Origin: Cyanoderma ruficeps
Lineage: Eukaryota; Chordata; Aves; Passeriformes; Timaliidae
Direction of reading: 5' to 3'
DNA: 64,000 nucleotides
NCBI GenBank assembly: GCA_008694505.1
Contig: VZDJ01000056.1
Span: 2,050,461 to 2,114,460, forward strand
The notes beneath the pieces were generated by a model. That model saw nothing but the letters and a program-made list of their open reading frames with translations. It ran no database searches and was not told the DNA's origin. Positions 1 through 48,419 of this stretch are shown here, in pieces. The number at the start of each line of letters is the position of its first letter. Within the stretch, counting starts at the first letter, position 1. The translations under genes and the position numbers were made by a program.

Positions 1-39324
<39,324 letters not shown>

Positions 39325-39844
39325 GAAGACAGCGGCGGCGCCAGCGTCCGGCACGAGGGCGGCAGGACGGACAGACGGACAGAGGGAGGGAGGGAGGAAG
39401 GACCGGCCAGCGGCAGCTGCGGGCACGAGACTTTGGGGCTGGGACTGGCCGGGCCCGCGGGAGCCGCCGCGCCTCCGCACGCTTCCCACGGACAAACACA
39501 GAAACCTCGCGCTTTAGCGGAAAAAAAACCCACAAATCCCGACAGCAGCTGCGTCGCTAGAACTCCCTGACCCACAGACAAAGCCCCCAGTCCAACCGGG
39601 ATGCAGCAGGGACCTTGCAGAGAGGCGATGGCGGGCGGAGGAGAAGGGGGTCGCCTGCCCCATGGACCTGCTGGGCATCCCTTGCCTGGGCAGAGCCCCT
39701 GAGCCCACAAGGAAGGAGGGTCGGGACCGCGGGGCTTTCTAGGAAGGCGTTTGGATGTTGTTGTTATTTTGGTGAAGGGAGGGTGGGTGGGCTCCTATTT
39801 TTACTGTACTTGACTTGCTCTCCCTTCCTTCCCCCCAGCTGTCC

Positions 39845-39913
39845 ACCCCCTCTCCTCCTCCTCCTCCTCCTCTCTCTTTTTCTGTCTCTCTCCCCTTCTC
39901 TCTCTCTCTCTGG
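39845..39913 (+). repeat. Pyrimidine (CTC/CT) microsatellite in the 3' UTR
   Basis: Almost pure C/T run of about 70 nt: a CTC trinucleotide block, then CT dinucleotides, within the transcribed 3' UTR. It is a potential site for pyrimidine-tract-binding protein. Confidence 0.9.
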
Positions 39914-41207
39914 CCTTCTGCCACTAGTGTTAACTGCTATATTTGCACAATTTACATGAGACAAACAAAATTTTTAATTTAAAGGAAAAAAACCACAAAA
40001 AATGGGAGGGGAAAAATACTCTGAATTTTTTGCAACAAACTAACAAAAACGATTTTAAGAGATAAGCTAAAGGACTGATGCTGGGGAGATTTGGGGTTGG
40101 GGCTTTAGGGGTGGGCAGGAAAGGGAGAAGTCCCTGAGCTTTGATATTTCTAAAATACGTCCTGTGCCATGTTTTATTTGAATGTTGTTTAGTGCGAAAA
40201 AAAAAAAGAAGAAAAAAAAGTTGGGAGTTTTGTTAGCTGGATAGATGCTGTTATTTTAATGCTGCTGAGTGGTTCTGGAGGTCAAAATCAGAGAGGAAGG
40301 GAGATCCCAAGGCTGGTTTTTCTTTTCCTGGGTGATTGCTGAGGGGTGGTCAATGTTTTGTTGAGCTTTTCCTTGTTTTCCCGGTTTGGTGGCCGTGGGG
40401 TGGTCTGGCAGTGCTGCGTGCTGCTGCCTGTCCTGGGGTGGTGTGGGGTGGAGGATGGCTGTGGGGCCTTGGGGGCTGTGGGGAGGGTTGATGGAGAGCC
40501 AGCCTGGCTTTTTGTGGCAGATTTCTCTGGCACTGGAGCCACCTTAACAAAGCCCCTTTATGTTTATTTTTCCCCATCATCTTTTTTTGTGCTGATGCAG
40601 GGGAAGAGATCAGATCCCCAGTGAAAGGGAAGGCAGCCCCTCTGCACTCCTGACTGGGATCCCCCTGGCAAACCCCACTGGGTTCCCAAACCATGGGGTA
40701 ACTGGGAGTCTGGCTGTCGTGGGGCTGTCACCTCCTCTTCCTGGGAGCCCAAACATGTGCAGGACCTTCCACCCAAGACTGACCTTTCTTTCTCTGTCTT
40801 TTCCTTCTTTCTCCCCTTTTCTCTCCTTGCTGTCACCCCTTCTCCCCTCTGCTGCCTCTGCCCTCACAGGGCTTTGCTGGAGACCTGAGGTCTCTCCCTC
40901 AGCTTCCCCCTTGGAAATGTCAGTTCCTTGTGGGTTTGTGCTTTCCAGAGATGAAAAGGTGCTGAATGCTGCTTTGAATGGCAGCAGGTGACCAAAAACT
41001 TCCAAAAAAAAAAAAAAAGAGCAAAACTTTTCTGTACTGAGAACTCCTGTCACTGCCCAGGCCACGGCACATGGGGCCACACTCTGCCAGGAGCGGATGG
41101 CTGTTGAAATCCAAGTGGAGAGAAGCCCGGCTGATTTCTGTCCATTCCCTTAAATTGCAAGTTAAGGGGGGAGAGGGAGAAATAATGAAGTTTTTAATTA
41201 AAAAAAA

Positions 41208-41213
41208 AATAAA
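41208..41213 (+). terminator. Possible proximal poly(A) signal (AATAAA)
   Basis: AATAAA within an A-tract, followed directly by a GTGTGTATATATAT run that could act as a downstream element. It would give a 3' UTR of about 1.9 kb. The A-tract also makes false oligo-dT priming likely here. Confidence 0.35.
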
Positions 41214-43365
41214 AGTGTGTATATATATATATGTGGTTACAATCTAATTCTCATGCCCCAGTGGGGTGCTGTATAGTTAACTGAAGGAGAATTGAACCAA
41301 TATAAAAATGAGATGAATTTACACAGCCAGTTAAAACAAACAACCACTGCAAAAAAAAAAAAAATTAAAAAAGGATACCAAATGGTCTGGAAGGAACTTC
41401 CAAGCCTTTCTCACCATGTGGAACAATCGTTTGAAGCCTGCACATCTCTCATTATGTTGTAATTTTGTTTGGTTCCGTTTTGTTTTAATAAGGAGGGAAA
41501 AGAGAGAAAATGCTGATTAAAAAAAAAAAAAGGACAAACGAATCCAACCACAACAGCAAAACTATGTTTGAAAAAATTTATAATTGTTTCCCAAACCTAG
41601 AAACCTTGAGCTGTCGCTGGATTTCTGAGAGCTGTGGGCTGTTGCATGACTGTGCTAGATTTTAGTCTGAGTTGATCTTTTTAAGAAACAGAAGAAAAAA
41701 AAATCCATAAAACAAAGAAACTGCAAGTATTGAATATTAGAGATTTCTTTAGACATGTTACCTATTTTTTTAATTTGAAATTAATTTGCCACTTACTTGT
41801 CCAAAAGAAAAAAAAACAGCAAAAAGAAAGACTTTAGAGGTTCACATCTCAAATGTGGTACTGGGAGAACCTTAAAGGACAGCTGTGTGCCCTGTGCTGG
41901 GGCCACTGCTGGCTGCCAGCATCTCTCTGGGTTCTCTGGTGGATCAGAACCCTCTGGGGGTCCCTTTGTAGAATTCACTGCTGCTGTGGTGGGGTGGAGG
42001 GGTGCCTGCAGCTTCCTTTGGTGTGAAACTGGAGGATGGCACCAATGCATCGGTGGTCACTGTGGTGTGATGGAAGGGGAGGTCTCTGTCCAGGACTGGT
42101 GTGGATTCTGCCTGTTACATTGGTAAGAGTGTCATGGGGAGCTTTGGTTGCTGTTGAGGGAGCCAAGCACATGGGTTTTGTGGTGGTTGAGAGGGGGTGG
42201 ATAAGTGTTTGTAAGAGCATCTCCCTGAAAATTTCCCTTTTGACAAAGAGGGGTGGAAGCACTCTTAATTGCTGAGGTCTATTAACCTGTTGCTTTCCCA
42301 GCACCAATGCTGTGGGTGCTCCCTCAGCTGGGCTGGAGGGACAGATGAGTTTTTTGGCCATGGTGGGTCTGAGGTGGATTTGGGCAGCAGAGAGGCTCCT
42401 GGGGAGGTCATGCTGGGTAGTCTGGCAGTGCCATGGTGTGGCTCTGCTTTCTGGGCTCCCCTTGTGCTGTGACCTGGCTCTTCCCGCCCCCTGGTGCTGC
42501 CTGTAGTATGTTCCCGTTGGCTTCCTACTGGAGAGCTTTGGGGTGTCTGCAGTTGGCTCCACCAAAGGATGCCCCAGCAGCTCCCCACCTCTTGGACATC
42601 CCCTTGCTGCCTCTGACAGGGAGGGTGGTGGTCAGCAAGGTGGGCACTGCAGTGCTGCCCGCAGCCTCTGGCGCTTCTTGGTGCTACCTTTGCCTTTCGC
42701 ATGATGCCCAGCGTCCTTAATTGTGCCAGGCAGCTGCCCACCCTCCCTTGACCGGCCTGGTGGGGTCAGAACTGGCTCTGTCAGACCCTGCCTCGGAAGG
42801 GGGAAAGGTGTGAAGAAGCTGGGAAGCATCCATAAGACTCCTCTTACTGCTGGTGTAGCCCATGCCCCAGAATGGGGTGAAATGGAGAAGCTTCCCCTGT
42901 TGTGAACCTGCATTTCTGGGCACTCCTGCTCTGCTCCCCCAGCAGAGGCAGCTGGACCGTGCAGGTCGATCCCCAGCCACTGCAAGCAAGGGAGTCTCTC
43001 CCTGCTCTTATTGCCTTTCACTTCAGTTTGGGGTTAAAAAATGTGCAGTCCAGCCTGAAGTGTCCCCTTTAGCAGGAGCTCCATGGCACGCCCAGAGCTG
43101 GCCCAGCCCGGGGAGAGGGAGCAGGGGGATAGGTGGGGAGACCCCCCAGGCTCACCTGCTCCCGACCAAAGCACACAACAAGCTGCCCTTTAAGAAGCAG
43201 AGGGAAACCTAAGGTGGACCCGGCGAGAGGCAGAGAATTATAATGGTTTTAGAAAATTAAATGGGGAAAAAAAAAAATCACACTCCGGAGTCCTGATTCC
43301 CTTTCTGTGATTGTTTCAGACTTGAAGCAACAGGCCAGCGTGGCTGGTCAAGCACCCTTTGATTG

Positions 43366-43373
43366 TGTAAATA
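43366..43373 (+). promoter_or_regulatory. Pumilio response element (TGTAAATA), upstream copy
   Basis: Perfect match to the Pumilio consensus UGUANAUA in the last 75 nt of the 3' UTR, on the sense strand. Pumilio binding usually represses translation or destabilises mRNA. Function here is inferred. Confidence 0.55.
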
Positions 43374-43414
43374 TCCTGCTATTTCCTATTTTAATGTTCT
43401 TCAGATTTAGTACT

Positions 43415-43422
43415 TGTAAATA
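43415..43422 (+). promoter_or_regulatory. Pumilio response element (TGTAAATA) overlapping the poly(A) signal
   Basis: Second perfect UGUANAUA octamer. It shares four bases with the AATAAA at 43419-43424, so protein binding and cleavage-factor binding could compete or the element could mark the mature 3' end. Confidence 0.55.
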
Positions 43423-43424
43423 AA
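43419..43424 (+). terminator. PLXNA1: Main candidate poly(A) signal of PLXNA1 (AATAAA)
   Basis: Canonical AATAAA. Cleavage is expected about 15-25 nt downstream, near 43440. A GT/T-rich downstream element follows at about 43463-43486 (ctggtgttttgcctgtgttt), which supports a functional site. Confidence 0.75.
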
Positions 43425-44621
43425 CACATGCATCAAGGAGAGATTAAACATTTTTGCTAAAGCTGGTGTTTTGCCTGTGTTTTTCGGGGTGATGTGGATG
43501 CATGGAGCAGGCAGCTTTGGGAGCAGTGGACAAATCCACGACTGTGCCAGGGGGATGTGATTCCAAACAGCATCACCATGTGCCAGGAATATGGTGCATG
43601 TGTGGGTGTGGGAGTGCTGAGCTGTGGTTGCTAACACCCACCAAAGGAGCTCCAAACGCTTGCAGGGGGATTTAGGTGGCTTCCCCATCAGCCCGTTTCC
43701 TGGGTGGCGTTTAAATTGCTTTAAACCATTTGATTTCACTTGTCGCCTTTCAAACTGCTCAGAGCTGCTGATCAGACACTGAGGAGCTGAACCTGCTACG
43801 CTGCAAGCACAGAGTGGTAGATACCTGCCTGGCTGTTCTGCTGCTCACTGGGAGCCACGGGAACTGACCAGAGGTGGCACAGCTTCACTTCTACCTCTCA
43901 GACATTCAGGCCCTTCCTCCCACAGGGACATGACAGGGTGACAGCACAAGTTCTTGGGAGGAAGTACACAGTGGTGAAGTGATGCTGCAGTCGTGTCTCT
44001 GCAGGCTCTGCCCATGCAGGCGCATCTTCTTTACCAGCTCCTGATCTTTTCTAGCTTCTGATCCTTGTCTTTAAAGCTGTGTCATCCTGTAACTCTGGGT
44101 ACCTCCAAACTGCGTTGTAGTCTCTGGAGGGTCCCGAAGTGAAGCACTTTCTGGAGGGGAAGCCCAGGGTAGCAGCTGGTCACCTCAGCACCCTCATCAC
44201 AGGGGACCTTCCTCAGGCATGTCGGGTGGCCGTGGCAGGCGTGGGGAGACATTCCTAGAGAGGAGGGGGTGAGTCCCTGGGGCGTGGGGTCAGGGCCGAG
44301 TCTCCTCAGCAGGAGCCCAGCAGACAGACCAAAGTCACACAAATCAGGCTGCTTTTTGTTTTTTATTGTTTCCTCAGCCTCTTCCTGCCCTGGGGCCAGT
44401 CTTCTGAGAGATTGGGCTGGCAGGGCTGATTGTACTGTGGATGCTGAATGCATATTTTCTCTGCATTTAGTGTGTGTACAAACTGGATTTTTTCATGTTT
44501 CCTCTTGCAGTTTTCCTACTCTCCAGCAAGAACATCATCAGCCAGTATTAAACATCCACTATTTTTGCCATAGTATCAATACAACAAAGATTGTTTTGAT
44601 CTTGTTTTTGTATCTTAAAAA

Positions 44622-44627
44622 AATAAA
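44622..44627 (+). terminator. Distal poly(A) signal (AATAAA) of a possible longer or separate transcript
   Basis: AATAAA after a T-rich stretch and before a T-rich ttttcttttacc. It lies 112 nt after a good 3' splice-site-like sequence (44487-44510), so it could end a separate terminal exon or an extended PLXNA1 3' UTR. Confidence 0.4.
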
Positions 44628-45039
44628 GTTTTCTTTTACCAACCCTTCAAATGCTTAAGAAAATCACATTTGAACTGAATTTTGGTCAGGTTTCAGGGAG
44701 GATTTAACTGAAGACAGCAGGAAAAAGATCCTCATCTTCCCCAATTTTGTGGTGCAAACACCATCCTCATGGCCATGTGGGAGCAGGTGGCAGCTGAGGC
44801 TCAAGTGAGTGAGCACTGTGATGGGTACAGAAACTGTATGTAAATAAGTTGTCAGTCCAACATATAGTGGTGCTTTCATTGCTTTTTCCAAGGCATAGAG
44901 ATGAGGGTCTCTCTCTGTAGAGACCTTGCTGCACCTTGGTGCTTTACTCTGATCCCTTTGCAAGCAGGATTTTTATTTTAAAATTTGTTCTTCTATTATT
45001 TTACCAGCGAACAAAAAAATTAAAACCTCCTGCTTGACC

Positions 45040-45055
45040 AAATAAATAAATAAAT
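45040..45055 (+). repeat. (AAAT)4 microsatellite
   Basis: Four perfect AAAT units in intergenic DNA. Confidence 0.9.
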
Positions 45056-46410
45056 AATTTTCTAGTATTTCACCATCACCAGGATATTCTTCAATACAAA
45101 TTGCACCAGTTTTCCCAAGGAGTAAGAGCTTCTGGCAGGAAGCCAGGGTCTCCAACGACAGCTACAAATGTCTTTGTTTGCCTCCTCATTCCTAGTGCAG
45201 AGCTAACCAGAAAAAGATTATCAAGGCCCGCAAATGATTGTGTAATCCACAAATGCACTTTATTTGATTAAATGATAAAATGTGAACCCTCCAGCAATAA
45301 CATACACCGCTGCCGCCTGAGATGGTGCTAATCCAGCGAATCTGCAGCAGCCTGCGTGTGTCAGGAGCTGCCCGGGGTTTGGAGGTGGAGGCAGCCCTCC
45401 CTGTGGCCTCCCTGGCTGACCTGGGGGGTCTTGGAAACCCCCTTGCCATCATCTCATCCAAACTTGGGTTCCAGGTGAGTGGCACATCCCAGGGCATCTG
45501 TGTGGGGTCTGAAGGTCTCATCTTGGGCTCTTTGTACAAAAGCCTCTATCCCCTCGCCATCACCATGGCTTTGTACTTTCCCTGTGCACCTCCTTGTCCT
45601 CCCGCCCTGGGAGATGATGCTGTCCTGCCACTGAGAGTTTGTATAATCCTTTGCTTGTCCACAAATGCAGTGAGGGCCAGGACACACAGATGGTAGCTCT
45701 GTTCCTGGAGAACCGTGTGCTCAGTGCCGTGTGTCACCTGGGGCTGTGGTGGGTGTGGGACACGGGGACCCATGGCCCGCACACAGGGACACACTCATCT
45801 CCCTAGGCACAGTCATGGACAGCCACATTCTGGTGGTGCGAGTGTCAGTCATCAGTAAAGCTCCTCCTGCCTTTCATGAACTTTGCTCCAGAAAGAAATG
45901 AGTGCTTGGCTTGGGGGTTCAACAGCTCTTCGACCTGCCACTGATGTTCCCCAGTGTGTGTTTGCTTCTGGTGTCACCACTGGTGTGATCAGAAACCTAG
46001 AGTCATTAAAAATTACTTTAGATTCATCCTCTCCTTCAGGTTTAGCCTAAAGGTCAGCAGGAACATCTCCATTGCCCCCCATCCCCAATGGCCACCTGCA
46101 CCTTCCCTTCCTCTTTTGCACCCTCAGCATGAGCAGTTCCATGTCGTTCTGCTGCTGCCCCATGAGAGACCAGAAACCCACAAATGAAAACAGCAGCTGG
46201 GCTAATTGGGTTGTCCCTCATTGCCCCCTGAGTTGTGTAATCCTTCTGGAAAGGGATCTGCCACATCTTCAGGGGACTATTGGGGGGTCCTCAAGCAGCC
46301 AGTTTTCATGGGAGAGAAGCTTTATTTCTCACACATGAGGTATATATATAATCCATAGTCTATAATATAAATGTATATATAAATTTGATAACTATGTACA
46401 TGAATGGAAT

Positions 46411-46500
46411 AGCATAGCATAGCATAGCATAGCATAGCATAGCATAGCATAGAATAGAATAGAATAGAATAGAATAGAATAGAATAGAATAGAATAGAAT
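46411..46500 (+). repeat. Compound pentanucleotide repeat (AGCAT)8(AGAAT)10
   Basis: Eight perfect AGCAT units (46411-46450) followed without interruption by ten perfect AGAAT units (46451-46500). On the minus strand it reads (ATTCT)10(ATGCT)8. A TA-rich stretch lies just upstream (46340-46380). Confidence 0.97.
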
Positions 46501-46527
46501 AGAAATTAAAACCCAGATAGATTATTA

Positions 46528-46554
46528 ACATGGCCTGCAAGTGCCAGGCCATGT
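46528..46554. repeat. Perfect 10-bp inverted repeat, 7-nt spacer
   Basis: ACATGGCCTG at 46528-46537 pairs with 46545-46554, 28 bp after the pentanucleotide repeat. Confidence 0.9.
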
Positions 46555-48371
46555 GCTGTCTTCAGACATTGCATAGGAAAGGCCAGAGCAGCATCATGTG
46601 ACCCTGCAAGTTGAAGGATACCACGGGGGGTTTCTTCCCCCTCAGAGGTGATGATTAAGTTTCTTCTGAGCTGCTGGGAAGAGGAAAAAAAAAAAAAGAA
46701 AATCCATAAATTTTGAAAGCAGTAAGGGCTGAGCAGAGCAACAACCCCTTCCTCTCCCTGCCTGGACTAATGAAAATCGCAGCCACGCTGGGAGGCAACT
46801 GGTTTATGTTTGTTCTTTGCTTTAAATGTAGTGGTAAAAAGCCCACAGTTTTGGGCACGGATAGGAGGTGGGATCATTAGGAGGTGGCAGGCGATAGCTG
46901 CTACACATTAATGTGCCATGAGCAGAGCTCCACTGTGTGGGGGTTTTTTTTAGCTGAGGCAAATTATTGCTTCAGGAAAAAGACTGTCTCCCCTGGTGGA
47001 ATTAGAGCAGGGGGAAGGGTAAAGATTGATTTGTCTCGAGTTTTATTGCACCAGATTGACAGCTCAGGCTCAGCAAGCTGCCCCCCTGCAGAGCTGTGGG
47101 GTAGAGGGCAGGTGACATGGCTCTGGGCACTGCCAGCTGCCCTTTTCCTGTGGGCGCCCCTTTAGAGAGGGTGGCAGTGGGGTGCAGTGACCAGTCTGGA
47201 GACCATGACCACTGGGAATCTTGGCCATGACTGTCAGGAACAATTTTTCTGTACAGTGAAGTCAGCTGAGAAACATTGCTGCAGGCATCTTGCCTGTTCC
47301 TCTGCTCCTCAATGGTTTGGTGGTTCACCACCCTGTTTCTGGCACAGGTGGGCTGGCAAACCCTGGGGTGATGCTATCTATGTGTGGGGGAATTGCACTT
47401 CTCTGGGTGCTTTTCAGGTGGTGACTGATGTGACACTGCATGTGCTATTTCTGGGTGCTCTTCAAAGCAGTAACCCCGTTGTGATGGACTTTGATGGGCC
47501 TTTCCCTCCCTCTGCTGGAAAAAAACCCAGATATGTCCAGTGTCTGTCCCTGGGACCTGGATGCCTGGCAGGGGCATCTCCTGTCCCCTTGCTGCAGGTG
47601 CTGTCCCTCAGCAGCTGTGGTGGCTCTAGCAAGGTGTCTGCTGGTAAGGAATGGGGACTGGATGGGTTATTTCAATGGTTGCCTCTCCCATCTCACAAGG
47701 GATCACAATGCATATTGTAAAATAAACCAATAGCTCACAGACCACCCAGATGAGTCCCTGTAGGAGAAACTGAGGTGTGAGGGCAGAGCTGCTTGGTCCA
47801 AGGTCGTACAGAAGGTTGCAGTGGGGAAGGAAGTGCTCACAATCAACACTGAAATCCCCAGAAAATGTGCTTTGATTATGGTCCCAGATGCCTGGGCCAC
47901 TTTGGCTGTCACACTATCCTGAGCTGGAGTTTTATTTCTTCCTCAAACTGTTTTTTTCACCCTTTTTTATGAACGAAATTCTCCCTTTGCAGCTCCTATT
48001 CTCTCAGGGGCTCTTCCACTCAGCAGTAGCCCAATTTCCTTTTATAGCTCGTACAATGACTGTCCTAATTACAATTAAAACCGGGAACACTCTAATCAAA
48101 TCTTTTACTATTCTAGACAAACTCGGAAAATGAGTAAAATTAGTGACACATGGCGCAAAAAAAAAAAGGACGAGAAAAATGTCCGTGAGCCAGTGCTAAT
48201 GCAGAGAGAGTTAAAGAGGGTGGCGGGATTTCAGCTCTCATCTGCAGTAATTGCTGGTGGGAGGAGGCACACTCACCACTGTGCAGCGGGACTTGAGCAT
48301 CCCTGGGGGTTCCTCCATCCTGCTGACCCTGTGCTAGCTAGACCCGTTGGTTTGAATAATCTCCCCCAGGA

Positions 48372-48385
48372 GTTACCATGGAAAC
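48372..48385. promoter_or_regulatory. RFX X-box-like site
   Basis: GTTACCATGGAAAC is close to the palindromic X-box consensus bound by RFX factors (GTTGCCATGGCAAC), with both half-sites spaced correctly. Binding is inferred. Confidence 0.5.
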
Positions 48386-48393
48386 AAAGCCTT

Positions 48394-48419
48394 TTGATGG
48401 TGAAAACCTTCACCATCAA
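48394..48419. repeat. Perfect 11-bp inverted repeat, 4-nt loop
   Basis: TTGATGGTGAA at 48394-48404 pairs with 48409-48419 across AACC. It lies 9 bp downstream of an RFX-like X-box. Confidence 0.95.

Larger units (their letters stand above)
39325..43440 (+). other. PLXNA1: PLXNA1 3' UTR (about 4.1 kb)
   Basis: Begins immediately after the TGA. The first 170 nt are CpG-rich with GGAC and GGGA repeats. A pyrimidine microsatellite lies at 39845-39913. From about 39940 the sequence becomes A/T-rich, with A-tracts at about 40197, 41008, 41200, 41350 and 41520 and a short TA run after 41214. The end is set by the AATAAA at 43419-43424 with a GT-rich element about 45 nt downstream. The length and single terminal exon are inferred from sequence; no splice pair inside looked convincing. 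Confidence 0.75.
43441..48000 (+). other. Downstream intergenic region, proximal part
   Basis: No protein gene seen. It contains the terminal-exon-like unit 44511-44650, microsatellites at 45040 and 46411, an AT-rich block at 45185-45310, and forkhead/SOX-like motifs at about 46795-46860. Confidence 0.6.

Noticed and set aside
46411..46503. Possible CR1 retroposon tail (avian CR1 elements end in ATTCTATG-type repeats)
   Set aside because: The unit is ATTCT/ATGCT rather than the 8-bp CR1 unit, and the flanking sequence on the minus strand lacks the CR1 3' end I would expect.
46322..46552. Minus-strand frame rich in repeated FYSIL and MLCYA units
   Set aside because: Direct translation of the pentanucleotide microsatellite.
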